A stretch of DNA of 64,000 bases. It comes from Steinernema hermaphroditum. Its lineage: Eukaryota; Nematoda; Chromadorea; Rhabditida; Steinernematidae. The first letter of the stretch is position 1. The number at the start of each line of letters is the position of its first letter. The notes beneath the pieces are model-generated. The model ran no database searches, was not told the origin of the DNA, and saw nothing but the letters and a program-made list of their open reading frames with translations. Where the stretch lies: contig CM059625.1 of the NCBI GenBank assembly GCA_030435675.1, forward strand, positions 2,542,001 to 2,606,000, read 5' to 3'. Positions 11,559-25,159 of the stretch are shown here, piece by piece. The position numbers and the translations under genes were made by a program.

Positions 11559-13686
11559 GTGTTACGCAATTTATTGAGGTCCATCACAGGTATGGTAGCA
11601 GAATTGACCATGTCCCGCCTGGTAAGATACACTACAAATGCCCGTCTGGTGACGTGATATGACCCTATCGCCCGGTCGCCATCACGACACCCTCAACGCA
11701 ACATCGCCTTTGATAAACGATGGGGTAGGTAAACAAAAAGCTTACTGCCGTTGAGCTCTTATCATAGGGCGAAGGTTATAGGAAGGTTTACGGTAGAATT
11801 CGACTTCTTGACGAGAGCATAACGAAATATTAACTGAGAAGAACTGCCCGGGTACATTTTATTGTTCCCTTTTCCGATGTAAACAAGAGACGCCGAACTT
11901 ATAAATCGCGCTTGAGACAACGCTCTGTTATCCGCGACGGCGGTTGATAACAACGGCATAAGGTTCAAATAAAGGCATCATTCATTTCAACGAATTATTT
12001 TGTGGGACACAGTAGCCTACGGGCTTGCTTATAATTCACCTGAACAATTTAAAATGTGGTGGCTTTGTGAGGTTTTGTGCAATTTGCCATAGGAGAGCCG
12101 GGCTCTATTTGCACTCGGCTGCAGAATCGGGTTGATTGTCGGAGTTGATTCGCACTGCTGAGGCAGTCTTCATAAAGAAACACCAAAGAGTCTAAAGCGC
12201 TTTCCGTTTCTTACGTACCGGTTGTGCCATCGGAATAGTTTGGATTTCGTTAGATCCATTAGTGACACAAACCGCAAACCAATAGTCCCATTGCACAGAA
12301 CTCACATAGATTTTAATGATAATCACTCAGTGGTTCTTCTAATATCTGCCTTAAGAAGCGTATATAATTTAAGTCGGTTTGTTCCGTTCACAAGCATTTG
12401 CGACAGAAGGCATTAAACGGGTTTGGTTGTCGCGAATGTGGCGACGACAGTCAAGCACGCCGCCGTTTTGAGACAGCCGTCGATAAGAAGGACGAAAATG
12501 GGCTCTTTTGAAGTGCTATGCTCCCATTGAAATGAGTTGAGTGCCAAACAACAGGCCGTAGCGAGCATACATTTGCGTATATTTTCGAAAGTTATGGGAA
12601 GACTGTTTTGCTCCTCAAAAATGTGTCTTATTTGACTCTAGACCAAAAAACAACATTTTGAGCAAGGGGGGCTCTCTAATCACTGCTTTTCACGGCCACT
12701 TCATGAGTTGCGCATAGGGGACTCGACTTGGTGTTCAGAGGATGCCGATTTGGTGAAATATCCCACTTTGGAGCTGGAGCTCACACAGATCGCCCATCCG
12801 GCTCAGCTCAGTATTTGGCAATTAAAGTCAGTTTCCAGCTGCCGCAACATACTACTAGGGGACAATTGCAATCGGTCGCGGGGAACGGTGCGAAGAGGCT
12901 GCAGACGACGTCAGAAAACCGTTTGTCCTCTGGCCTGTCGCCCCATATCCTTCGTTTTCGGCCGTCTGCTATTTTCCCGGTGTATGTTTGTGGCTCTAGC
13001 ACAGTTTTCACCTCCGATGATAACATAACTCATTTTTTTTTAAATTACGATATCCGAATTTTAAAAAATGAAATTAAATACGACACTCAGCGTTGACAGC
13101 AATCGTCTGACAGGAAAAATCATTTAGTTTCAAGTTTTTAAATGTGTATAAATGCTACATCCTTTTTGTTAATCGCTTTCTCTCCGTTGAGTTTTTTTCG
13201 TTGTGAATTATGCGTATTTGTGCCTTCCCACCTAGTTCAAGGCTATGACGCATTAGAAACTGGTTTGAAACCGTCTGAAACGGTGATAGGTCTTGACGTT
13301 TGACCGATGTGTTGGATGCGTTCGGAGAAGTGTGTTTGCTTTGAACGGGGTTCAACTTTAATGAGAAAAAGAACCGCTTCATCAAAATTTACATGCTCAT
13401 TACTTTTAAATATGAGTGAGGTGCGGCGATTATGTTATACAGCCAAAACCAATGTGCCTTATTCCAATATTTGTGGACACATCGAAGCCGCCTGGCCCTC
13501 GGTGCAAGAAGTGAAGATGCCAAAGAATTTATTAAACTTAGCGGCTTATCGCTTTTTCGCCGCTGCCACCCTAGCGCAGCAGAAAAAAAATGAATCACCG
13601 ACGACGACCGCCGCAAAACGCACTCTGTCGCGATCTGCTTCATCACTGTGTCAGGAAGTAAAAAAATGCTCATTTTCAGATCAACG
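11559..13686. other. Spacer between ILP1 and ILP2
   Basis: No gene is supported. The spacer holds a minus-strand copy of the CGATGTTGCG decamer at 11697-11706. Two overlapping plus-strand frames at 12708-13096 compete with each other and lack splice sites. The stretch just before ILP2 is open in several frames but shows no signal peptide or acceptor until 13679. Confidence 0.4.
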
Positions 13687-14095
13687 ATGAAACTCTTTTT
13701 CCTTGTTCTTCTTGCGTCGTTGGCTTATGGACGGTGGGACGACTTCGTTGACGACGAACTGTGCGCCAACGGGCGGCATGCAATGATCAGGGCAATGGAA
13801 GCGACGTGTTTTGTTAATAACGAATGTCCATGGCCTTGTTATGCGGCTGATCCGTACACATGTGAGTAACAAGTGAAATAAGCTAATCCGATCAAATTCA
13901 GCCCCGTCTCGTCGTCTACGCAAAACCATCAAACGCGTGTGTTGTGAAGAAGAGCTTTGCAGTAAGAAGACGTACGAGTCTCATGCGTGTTGCGGGGATG
14001 ATCAGTGTTGGGAAAAGTGCTACGGGCACTTTTACGCACTGAAAAAAACAAGTAATATTAGCGCGTCGAATATAGTTGACGATGGAATTGTCTAG
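13687..14095 (+). CDS. ILP2: divergent insulin-like secreted peptide
   Basis: Exons 13687-13861 and 13902-14095 are joined at phase 1 by a 40-base intron, giving 122 residues. The ATG lies seven bases after a TTTTCAG acceptor. Residues 1-15 are a clear signal peptide ending LAYG. The first half departs from the family pattern: C26-x14-C41-x5-C47-x3-C51, with one cysteine more than usual. The second half is C72C73-x4-C78-x9-C88C89-x4-C94-x3-C98, the same A-like plan plus tail as the neighbours, preceded by a basic stretch (residues 62-70) that could be cut by a convertase. AATAAA is at 14131. Gene layout and the A-like half place it in the ILP family. The B-like half alone would not. An odd total of cysteines leaves one unpaired or available for dimer formation. 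Confidence 0.75.
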
Positions 14096-14136
14096 ATGAC
14101 TTGTCATGACCTGTTCTTGTAGACAATAGGAATAAA

Positions 14137-17100
14137 AAAAGTAGTGTTGAGTTTTGAAAGGCAAGGAGTTTTCTGAAGGAATACAGTGCTTTCTAGGGGA
14201 TTCACTTGTCAGTGGTTCAGAATAATACAGTGAAATGAAGTGCAGTGATAATCACTTTATATACTGCGCTCGATGTCGGATGTGATCCCATTTTTAAAAG
14301 TGTAAAATGGGCGGGGACGATGTGAGATTTACTCATGATGGATTGTCCGTTGTGTAATAGTCGTATCATAGTTGGCTAGGACAGCTAACATGTCTCGGAC
14401 TTCTGATTTGACGTAGATGTGGCTGTTAATGGACAGTTGTTTCCCGATAATCATACAGAGCTACAACCAACTGATACTTCGTTATTTCGATCTGGTCAAA
14501 GCATCGCGTTAGGTCCACTTTTTAGGCACTCTCAACGCAACATCTGCGATAAGAACGTGCAGGTGGCGAAGTGAGACTCCTGCGGCGTCGGCAAACAAAG
14601 AAACGTCTGTCGGTTATCGGAGGGCAAAGGTTAAACTGTGCGTCGGCATTCGTTCTTCTCACACAAAATATAACTTGTGTTTGTATATTTTCGGCAATTT
14701 ATGCGAACAACAAGCGTGGTACCAGCCGCCACTCAGCCCTTATCCGAATGCAAACAAAAGAGGTTGACTGTAAAAGGGTCACACCGCAAACGATATGTAA
14801 TTATAGCCTCGGAAGGTGCTACGCTAATAGTGCGGAGCAGATGTTGCCAATTTCTACTTTGAGGCGAGTACCCTGGCTCACGTTTATCTGTGCGAGAGAG
14901 ATCAAACTACAAGCGGCAGGCGCCGAAAATCTGACTTGCCGAACTCGTTGGAATTTCAAGGTTTAAGGATCGAGAATCGAGCAAGGAGATTTGATAGCAC
15001 GAACAGTTCATTTCTTCGGGCACATATCGCCGAACTCTCAAAACCGGTTCGATGTTGCGATTGCTCTCCGAATCGGTTGCCGCGTCCATAGACAAGAGCA
15101 TTACTGCGTTCCGAGGAAGACCGTCAAAGTACGTACGCACTCCGTTTTGATAGGAACCGCTTTGATCGAATTAAATTGGTGCAGATTTCTTTATTTTGAT
15201 CAGTTTTGATTTGGTCTACAGGATAATCTTCTAACTCTGCTGACCGCATAGTTAATTTGTGCCATTTTACTAGGTGGATTAAGTAGTAGAATTCAGTGAA
15301 GACCACTTTTGTGACAGGTGTGCGCTACACGTGTCGCTGTACTCTTTGCAGCTGGAGAGCGATGTGCCGACTTGTGATTATATGGCTGAAACGAAAAAAA
15401 TAACCTGTTTGGAACTGAACTTCCGAACGCCGAATATTAATGTAGCGCCTGTGCCGTAATTAAGCTAATCGAACGAAGTTGCGATTGAAAGGGAAAACAT
15501 TATGAGATGAATCACGACTTCCTTTTTGTTCGGTAATGGAAGTTCCGATTTTTCTAGTATTTTTGTTTTTTTTCCAAGCCTAAGTTAATTGACGTCATGT
15601 TCATGATGACCTTCGGTGGAAACCGATCCAACAGGTGCCATGACTTCGTATATTGTTTTGGACACGCGTTTTTTGTCCCCTATCTTGCAAGAAATACGTT
15701 GTTCCTCATCCTGATTCTGTGTATCCTACGGCCATTTGTTTCGTGAATATAGTGGAGACGTTTAAGTGAACTGTGCTCTGACATTCAAAAACGCCATAAA
15801 ACCGGTTTGGTTGTTGCGATATGCTGTGCTGACGCGTTGGAAATCAGAGACGGCGGCCGATAAGAACGTTACGGCGTTCGAAAAAAGAGACGCCGTGAAT
15901 TGGTGGCAATTGATTGTTCCGAACGACTCGAAAAAGTGAAGCGACTTCGCAACTGTTGAACACGTAATTATCGAACCGAGCGGGGGAGAGAAAGAGATTT
16001 ATGTGATTTATGAGGCACAATTGTTAGAATGTATACGCCGTGACTTCAAATAGAAGAAAGTTCAGATATTTTACATCACAATGCAGCAGCCGACTTGCTT
16101 GAAACATCACATTATTTTCGGCATTTTGGGGATACATAATATTGAAAACTTCTTCGGTTTCTTTGGTTTCTAATTCTCATGCTCATTGATGCACTTCCAG
16201 GCGGCTCTTCCCCAGATTTCGTGCAAATTTGAACGTTTGATGGATATGGGGAGCGTTCGCAGAAATGTGCAATTCAAATGATCTATAATTCAGAAAAAAC
16301 AAACAAAAAACATTGGCTATTGAAATCTAAAGGTCAATGTTTTTTGGTCAGGAACCTTTGCCTTTTCGTTCCTTTACCTTTCACCGCTTATCCAAAGGTC
16401 ACTTGATTTTTTGAACTGGTGTTGACAAATATGTGGTTTCTCATTAAAATCCAGTTCCAAAAGAGGCAATTGCAAATTATATATGCGCGCACAGCACGCT
16501 GTTTTCTAACGTATCTGACAAACAGGCGCATTTCATATGAGATGCGGGATATTTTCAGCCCTTGGCCATTGTCCAAGTAATTATTTTTTCAGTATTTTCG
16601 CCGTATCACTTCCATATGATGACGATGAGATCACAAAAACCAGTTTTCCTTATTGGATTAGGGTTAATAGCTGTGACAAATGTGCCAATGACAATACATA
16701 AAGAAGTTTTGGAAAACAACAAACTGTTTTAATGGAAATTCTAAGTAGCTCCCGCACCACGTACTCATCTCTTCGAAGCAGAAATCTTCTCTAAACATTC
16801 TTATTTTTTCAAACATCCCCTCAAACACAACGAATTTTGCGACAATTTATCTAAAAATGCAGACAGCATCAAGAATTTCAGATCCCCGAGAGCAACCCTG
16901 ACTGAATTTCCTGATTTTTTTTTGTTGAAAAGGGCAAAGTTCACTGATAGTTGGTAAGGAGATTATGGCGAATAAGTCGCATGACTCCGGCTTGGTTAGT
17001 GATAACGGCTCGTGACGTCTGGGAAATGCTGAGCTGGCGGCTGGCGAAGATAAAAAGCGACGATTGACGAAGAACTCGCAACAGGAAAGCACTCAAACGG

Positions 17101-18674
17101 TACAAAACATAACAGTTTCATTTGAAAGTTGTTATTTGTCGTCTGAATTCATTTCGGCTCAGTTTTTGAACCGAGCACTGACCAGGGATGTTAAAAGAGT
17201 CTTTACAATCCAAATGACATTACCAAGAGCAGTACATTTGCGCCTTCTTTCTTCGAATCGTCACTATGTTAGGCTCCTTTTCAGGGTTTTTGCATGACCG
17301 TAATCTGCCAATATACATTCTATAAGCATAATTTGAAAGGCGCGTTCCAATGAGTATAGTAGGCTTTGACAGCTTGGCCCCAACGATGCTATTTTTCGAG
17401 CCCGGGTTCGAATCCCTTACCAAGCTTCTAGTTTTTATCATTTCCATTTCCTATCATTTGTTTTGTAAGTTCAGTTTCGGTAGAACTGCTTTAAGACAAA
17501 CCGACAGCTACTTATATGGCGAGCCATAAATCCCTTGATTACCGCACAACATAACAATTTTAATATGATGACCATGCCTCAAAAGTTTCGCCTAAGTTCC
17601 TATACTCAGTGGATCAACGGCCTTTGCTCAACCGCTTCACTAAATTCTATCAACGTCCTTTTGAAATGTCACCCAATTAAGCGAAATTTGTCTACTTATG
17701 TCAGCGTCTTTTGTGACCAAAGGACAGTGTTCCAATTCCCGATTTAGCACTGACTCAACGTGGTTCCTTTTTTCTCGGAGCACTATATAAACTACACTTC
17801 GCTTAAATAATCCCATGTGTACACATATATGATTTTCACTTTTAAACCATTAATTACTCAGAGTGCATTGGACCAACCACACGCGAAAAACGACCTTATG
17901 TAAAAAGGAAGTCTTCTTATACATATCCGATGAGTTTAATTAAATAATATTTTTAAAGGTCGTCTGTCTCATTCACATTCAATGTCACTGAAATATCAAT
18001 CGGTCAGCGAACCGCTAAATCTGGCTCGTTAATGATTCTATTATATAACGACAACGTGTTATGTTGAGCTCTGAAATAGGGCATTTAAAACAGACTTACT
18101 TCCAGTGATGGAACAAGGCGTTGTTGTGGCATCAACTTTCGCGTATCGGATTTCTGATATTGTGCAAACGGAGAGTTGTTTTTATCGTAACATCTCACGT
18201 CGACCTCATGAGTGTAAATTTTTGAAGTACAGCATTCCGTCAAGGTATAAACAACTCATCTGATCGAAATTCACTCCTTTTTTGCTTTTTGAAAGGTATC
18301 GCTTGTCTATTACGTTATTAAAAAATCCAGAAATGCAACTTTTAAGACAACCCCCAAGGCTATATCTTCGTAGCCTTTCCGTCCCATAATCTGTTTACAC
18401 TCACGTCGCATCCGTTGCCTAAGTGATTTGGTTCTACATTTAGAACTCTAAAAAACAGGGTCGGATAGCGTTCGCCGAATCAGCCACAGCCTTTATTAAT
18501 AAATGCCATTTTCTGAGAAGCGTTCGAGTCAGGCGATAACAAATAAGTGTATTTTTATCCGGCAATCACACCCAAGGAGCTTGATGTATGGTTTCCACGC
18601 TAAACAGATATGATTTACGCTCCTTGTGCGTGACCATCGAAAACAAGGCAAACATTGCCACTGCTGGGCACACA
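14137..18674. other. Gene-poor spacer
   Basis: About 4.5 kb with no supported gene. One plus-strand copy of CGATGTTGCG lies at 15050-15059. GC-rich patches near 14550 and 15830-15900 resemble the sequence upstream of ILP genes (GCGGCCGATAAG) but are not followed by a recognisable ILP frame. A tRNA-like B box (GGTTCGAATCC) near 17405 lacks a full cloverleaf. Confidence 0.4.
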
Positions 18675-18920
18675 CTACAAACATAAAACATGAAAATCTA
18701 GTCTACTACTACGGTAGAGTGAAGTAGAAGCATCACATACGTCATAACATACGTCCCGAATGTTTGGAACGAAACGTACAAAAGCACATTTTATGGAACA
18801 TTTGAATCCACCGAAATTAAGTTTAATTTCGTTTATGCTCTTTATAATCAACGGCTTACAGCCTGCATAAAAAGCAGAAACAAGAGCAATGGCAACCAAG
18901 ACACTCCGCAGTTCAACCAT
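18675..18920 (-). CDS. Putative secreted cysteine-containing peptide
   Basis: An 81-codon minus-strand frame begins with a convincing signal peptide (residues 1-19, MVELR followed by a hydrophobic run ending SAFYAG). The mature part contains a pair of CxxxC motifs (CSIKC and CYDVC) 12 residues apart, with two more cysteines near the ends. Two CxxxC motifs on predicted helices can form a helical hairpin held by two disulfides, but no family is recognised. No strong acceptor precedes the ATG, and no AATAAA follows close by. The frame may be extended by an intron near its end. It is the only candidate on this strand within the clusters, and it stands isolated in a 10-kb gene-poor stretch. Confidence 0.4.
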   Translation of the reverse strand: MVELRSVLVAIALVSAFYAGCKPLIIKSINEIKLNFGGFKCSIKCAFVRFVPNIRDVCYDVCDASTSLYRSSRLDFHVLCL

Positions 18921-21900
18921 TCCGACAGTTGTCCCTTATTGGAAAAGTTAACTACAACTACAATTAGATTGGACGCCAACTTTCAAAGGGTACTAACCGG
19001 ACGGTTTTCTGATGTTGAATAATGAGTACCTACATGTGTGCCAATTTTAAGCTCGATTTGAGGAGTGTCTTTGTTTGTGCTCTTAGTAAAGTAACATATA
19101 TTTTGATCACCGTTCAGACCAGAAAAGCAAAATATCTGGGGAGCCTTACACCATCCATTACTAAATCTCATTTTCGCCCTGCTATCATATTACCGCCCGT
19201 TGACGCCGCTGCGCCCACAACTTTAATTAAGCTATAAATAGAATGTGTCAAGAATTGAGCAGTGACCGCGAAAATTGTTATAAATTAGTGATAACCGAGA
19301 AGTTTTCTTGGTAACTGATGATCACAGGGAAGACAAATAAAAAATGTTGTGTTCAGGGTAATAGCAAGACGATGCGAGCACCGAAACCAGCCCTGAGACA
19401 CAAACGTCCGGAGAGGGAGAAGTTTGTCGCCATTGCTGGAAATTTGACGATTCCCATCTTCAATCCGGATATTCAATTACAAGATTGTACAGGTCGTAAG
19501 ACGTTCATTTTCCGATACATAATCGCCCGAACCTAATTAATGTCGTTTTTCTCCCACCAAAGGCTAAGTTCTTATTCGGATACTTGAACACTACAGGTTG
19601 AGGACCGTAGGGTGCCCCATTTCCAAAGTATCCAGGGTCCCTCAAAGGTTGGAAATCAATGTCACTTCATTCTAATATCAGATAATCGGAAATATTCGAT
19701 AATGTAGCGTTAAAACCAGGGAACAAAGTTGCCTGCGGATGGATTCGCACCCCGGACGTTTTGACTTATTCCGATTCATCCCTGTTTCGAACATTTACGA
19801 TGGAATGCATTACGATACTTTCCTTCGTGCTCGACCAAGAATTCAAAATATAAAAGGCACAAATTGATGTAGTTCAGCATCTGTCTTTAGTATACATCTT
19901 CTTCTTATGGCAGGCATCACTCCAGTCCGCTCATTTTTTTCCTTGGTGCACTAAATTACGTCACCGGGTGAGCTTTTAAAAACTCACTAATGGACAGAAC
20001 ATCAGCGGCAGAGCCGGTTTTTCATTAAGAAATCTAATTTTCAGCACGGATTGCATCATATCAAATGGCATCTACGTATTTAGAGCTCAGGCCGATGTAT
20101 GCTACAGTAAACAAATCCCAGTTTTCACTGTTTTTAGTGATTTCAGTGACCATTTGTTTTCCTGTCGTGTTATTTATGTAAAGGCTATATCAGACTCACA
20201 TTACTGAACACTATGTTCTAGGTACCCACTCGATTCGAAGTCGAAAGGAACCGAAAGCATTTAGAAGGTCCGGGGAGTCCGCAAACGAGCAAACAACAAC
20301 CTCTACATTGCTATTTTTGAGTATCCTTCAGGGAACGTTTTGGTAGAACAACATCGTCTAGCTTTCCGTTCAATTTTTGTTACCGGAGCTTCATTTTAAG
20401 GCCTGAATTGTGCATAAAATATGCCAAAAAAACCTATTTTGTTTTGTACGATTTTTTTGAGGACAGCATTTTGGATCGTGTTCATTATGTTCTAAGTAGA
20501 CAATTTTTTGACATATAAAAACATGGAATTGTTTGTAGAAAACAGAAAACAGTCCTGCCGGCATATGGCTCCGAAACAATGACCTCCGGACTCATTCCGG
20601 TTTGGAGCCGGATGCACCCCTACAACAACTATATCTTTACAATTCTGTCGCTTATCTCTCTTGATGACTTGACTCACGAGACGTTGAGCGAGGCTTCCCT
20701 TGTTTTCGAAGCCCATTATTGTTCAATCATTGTGATGGCACAACAAATGTCAGTGCTTCATTAATCACACTCTCACAAATTGCTTGATAAACACATTACG
20801 CGATGATTGAAATAATTCTTCAATTCCTTGAATATGAAAGACGTAAACGAATTATTATTTAAGGTCATCGCATGGACTTTTCCAAATGGACACAGAACTA
20901 TGTGGTTGCGAAAAACAGAGCATTTTATTTTAGTCTTGTCTAGCCGGTCTGAAAGATAAGGTCAGCTTGTTTGTCTTACCATACGGAATCAAGTGTAGGC
21001 GATTTGATATTTTCTTAATTCGCGGTACGCTAAGCGTTAATTGCTTTCCTATTAGCTGATTTCCGGAATCAGGAAGATCGTGTTTTGGCAATTAGTGTCA
21101 ACCGGAAGCTCACCGTGTTAAAAGGTTTATAAAAAGAACGGTTTTCTGAGAAGCACTGATGGATCTATAGGCATAATATTGGCTAAGTGATATGAAATTG
21201 AACAAAAAAATCAGGTCACACCTTTGATCTAAAAGGCGTTAACGTTAATTTCGCAATTTTAAGCTTTTACATGCCAAAAACGTGCACTTTCTTTCTGTGA
21301 CGTCCGACCTGGACTTCAAAGCGACGATTTGTACGTATCAGTGCGCTTTTTCCTGCAAAAGTCAACCATTTCTAATGAGGTTAATCAGGCTATATTTAGA
21401 AAATTGTCACCATAATCTTTGCCGTGCGTAATATCTTGAGGTCAAAAGGAAAAAAACCGATTTGTTGTGTATCGAGTCTTGTTTCCTTGTCACATCCAAG
21501 TGATTTCATGGGTGACGACATGCGTTCACTTGCAGCATGAGTAGTTTACGAAGAGTGACCAATTTGTTTGCGCATGTCATTTTGTGCATGAGAACGTTTT
21601 TGACACATGGCCGAAGAAACAAAATTAGCAAGATTCTGTGTGGGTGCTGTCAGTGGCAGCTGAAAAAGATTAGCTGATTGCTAAGCACACGCACAACTTA
21701 TAAAAAATTCCATTATGGAGGATCGGTACAATAGACCAGTTCCTTATTCTTAGAAGTAGCACAATGTCAAAGAAAAATACAACAATGTAGATCTTTGTTT
21801 TAAAACGAGAAGTCATACTGAACTGATGTGGTCAAGATGGTATTTACATTTCCCAAACTTATCCAGTGCGTGAAGGTTCGAAAATGGTTTCGTAAAAGCC

Positions 21901-24640
21901 TTGATTATACTAAATTAAATGCGTTATATAAAATGAAATGCGTTCAATTTTTTAATTATGCAATACAATGCAATTTAATATTGCCAATATAAAAAATTCG
22001 TTGTTTTCCGAAATGCTTTTGACGGTAGACTAGGATTTAGCGTCGGGCCAGTAGCGATAGGTGCACTTATGTAGGTCAAAAAATCCAGTATCTCAGACAA
22101 ACAAGCCAGGATTACGATACGGGTCGGACGATCCGCTTACAGCCTTACTCTACTTGACCTACTCTGGCGGCATTTAAGAAAGCCGATCCGTGTAAGCCTT
22201 ACACTGATCTGGCAATGATTTTGCCGACCATTGAAGGGATTGGTTCTTAGCAAGCGGGGTTACTGTAGGCTTGTGATTTGATCTTACCGTTCTACATTAC
22301 TTATTTTATCGCTTGAAAACCATTCCAGAGTGTCCATTCTGGTTTCTTTTGTGAGCGACTTATTTTTAGCGGTTCTAAAAGGCAATTAACGAGAGAGTTT
22401 GAATAGCGTGATTATGGACTGGGTCCGCATATCCGCTTACACAGGTGTTAGTTGGGTCGCTTTAAGAAGGGCTTTCTTTTGACGTCTTAATTCCTTTTAT
22501 AATCCAGCTTTTTATGTCCGTTTCTAGCCTGGATTCGCGGCTGACACTCATTAGTTTGATTGTTTTTTGACACAAATCTATAGGATAACGCTCAGCCAAC
22601 GGATCAGAAAATGTAATTTGTTTGAGTGCTGGAGATGAGGAGAACTACCGTATTCCATAACTGAAGTAAGATCTTTTTTTCGTACTCAACTGGACAATGT
22701 TTGGCTTTATATGTCCAAGCTGACAAGGAATGTCGTGAGGCTGAGCTCTGTATAATTGTCTTCGTGGACATGTCAACATCAGATGACAAACCGATTCGCC
22801 TCAAGAAAACACATGTTGCATGATGGTGGGGATGCAGGAAATTGGAAATGCCAAAGTCATTACTTGGAGACAAGGGGAATGCTTAGTGCCACCTACAGAA
22901 GGCGTCTGTAGCAAGATGCGCTTCAATAAACTGTAACGTCTGGCGAACTTTTAAATCTCGATTATATCGACTTCAAAACAGCATCAAATTCACCATTTTC
23001 CTTAAAGGTTGTGGTTCACAGAACAGGAAACAAAATTTGAAAGGTAGCCGTCGATAGCAGCTCCAGGAAAATTAAATTCTTACACACACTTCTAACACCT
23101 TTCAAATTAAGGAACCCTGACTCATAATATACCCCATTCTCACGTTTTGTGAACTTTTACGCATTTTTAAATGTTGCCTCGTACAAGGATTTTGTTGACA
23201 ACTAAGCGTGAAAAGAGAATAGCGAATTTCTGATGCTGTCAAAACCAGAATGAAAACTTAATGGAATAGTGAAGTAATGACACAGATCAAGCCGGAATTT
23301 GATCTGAATTACAATGTCCAATTCGAACGGCAAGGCAAAGGATAGGTAACTTTGGCAATGTAATAAAATAATAGCTGGTACCTCAAATAACAACAGGAGG
23401 CGATCAGCAAAAACAGGCAGTTCACAGTTAGATTTATCGCGTTCTTTTCGGCATACCCGTTTAAATTTTGCGGTCGGGTGTCTCACTTGCTTTGTCGTCC
23501 TTTCTTTGATGTCTGACCCTAACTTTGACCATTTTGAATGATAATCCTTAATATCAAATTGGTATCTGTGGGACCATGTGGGATCCAAGCCATATTGGCG
23601 ATGCGGTATCCAGCGGAATTAATATTTTTTTCAGAAAAGCTGACATTTCACAATGGGCATATTCATTTTCCTGATGACTCGTGGTCTTTGCCGCATATTG
23701 TTAGCATTCCCGTCATGTTCCGTCACTTATAATAATAAGGATATGCCGTTCTTTAGTCAACGGGGGTTGAAATGTGAAATGCCACGGGTTTTAATTAGAT
23801 TGAAAGAGTCGAGTGGCCTTGTTGAACTCATCTCGAGAGGAGTCACACGAAGGGACCACTCAAGTTTAACTTAGAACGGTGCTCATTTGCGTTTTTTCGT
23901 AAACTCTAAATCATATTCACCCTAAAAATAGATGATCTATTCAAAAACACAGGGTCCTCGAATATGGAATGTACCCATGCGAAAAAAGTCGTTTTCAGCT
24001 CAAAAATATCTGGAACCTATCGGTTTGAGATGACCCACTTGATGCCTGAAATAGTGTTCTTTAAAGAACACACTTCTTCAAGTGAATCATCTTCTCAAAA
24101 ATCAGAGTTTGTCTCACCATATCTCTCATGACCTCACGGCTTCCTACCGTAGGCGTTCTTCTAATGGCTAAATGCCGACGATACTAAGTCACAACATTCC
24201 ATGAATCACTTCGGGTATACGGTAGCTGTTTTCGTCTTTCCACGCCCTTTCACTAATTATTCATCGGAAAAGCGGCCATAACAGGATGGAATAACAAAGA
24301 GCTTTGACTCATAGAAAAGAGAAAAACAAGCCGTGATTGTGTGGCGCCTGAAGCGCCTAGGTTTAAGGGGTTTAACCATGGTATTTCGCCGTTTTTACAC
24401 CGTTTTTTTTTTATTTCGCACTGTCTGTTAAGAATATTCTTTTCTTTCGGCTTTAGTGTGTACTGGACAAAAAATTAAAGATTAATCTCGGTGATAGTAA
24501 TCAATTCATTTCTTCACCCCCTTCCGCTGACTACGCGCTTTTTCGTGATAGTGACGTATGCCACCTAAGGGGCGTGCCCTATTAGGGAATTATGGGTGGG
24601 ACACGGTGCGACCGCCCATCCCGAAAGTCCTCCTCGAGCC
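18921..24640. other. Gene-poor, AT-rich spacer
   Basis: About 5.7 kb in which I find no gene I can defend. Frames are short and overlap on both strands. An imperfect B-box-like sequence on the minus strand near 19750 suggests a tRNA-like remnant. No satellite or long inverted repeat was seen. Confidence 0.4.
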
Positions 24641-24643
24641 CAA

Positions 24644-24649
24644 TATAAG
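24644..24649 (+). promoter_or_regulatory. TATA-like box of ILP3
   Basis: TATAAG in a GC-rich setting 92 bases before the ILP3 start codon, correctly placed for a transcription start near 24675. Inferred from position and sequence only. Confidence 0.5.
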
Positions 24650-24735
24650 CACCTTGATAGCGCTCTGGAACTACTTGTGTCCTAACTAGTTGTCAAAGTT
24701 CTCAGTCCGCTCCGCTCGAACCTTCCATCCCTGAC

Positions 24736-25060
24736 ATGGACCGCGTTGTGTTTACCATCGCCTCAGTCTTCCTCCTCATCTCCAGTACGGTCGAGGCCGC
24801 TCCATCCACCGCTGTTGACCCAAAGGTCCAACGGTGCGACATCAACTTTTTCCGCGACCTTGTAAAACTCTGCCTACGACCGGAGTCGCCTACAGTGTGC
24901 ATCAAGAACTACGACGACGGTAAGCAAACCAAGTGTTCAAGTATCCCAAATGATTCGAACTCGTTTAGAACTGATGGTAGAAGTGTTTGAGGAGTGCTGC
25001 TACAAAGGCTGTGACAGCACATTCCTGTCTAAACTGTGTTGCGACCCGTCGGAAGTCTGA
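24736..25060 (+). CDS. ILP3: compact insulin-like peptide without the C-terminal tail
   Basis: Exons 24736-24919 and 24969-25060 are joined at phase 1 by a 49-base intron, giving 91 residues, the shortest member. Residues 1-21 form a signal peptide ending VEA. The B-like half is C34-x11-C46-x8-C55 (CDINFFRDLVKLC). The A-like half is C71C72-x3-C76-x8-C85C86 and stops five residues later. The B C-x11-C and A CC-x3-C-x8-C spacings are exactly those of vertebrate insulin. The two additional cysteines (C55 and C86) would form a fourth bridge, as described for beta-type nematode insulins. It lacks the C-x4..6-C-x3-C extension of the other members, so it is probably closest to the ancestral form. 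AATAAA is at 25154. No dibasic cleavage site is visible in the short linker, so it may stay single-chain. Confidence 0.85.
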
Positions 25061-25159
25061 TCCCTCGCCCGCAACTCCTTGAAACCCTCCGCCTACGCTC
25101 TCTACTTCGGCCTCCTACCACCACAACCCCTCCTTTCTGTGCTCTGTTCTTTAAATAAA

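Noticed and set aside
17338..17430. Possible tRNA with B box GGTTCGAATCC
   Set aside because: A GCTTGG/CCAAGC pair is only 54 bases apart and the T stem does not pair. At best a tRNA-like remnant.
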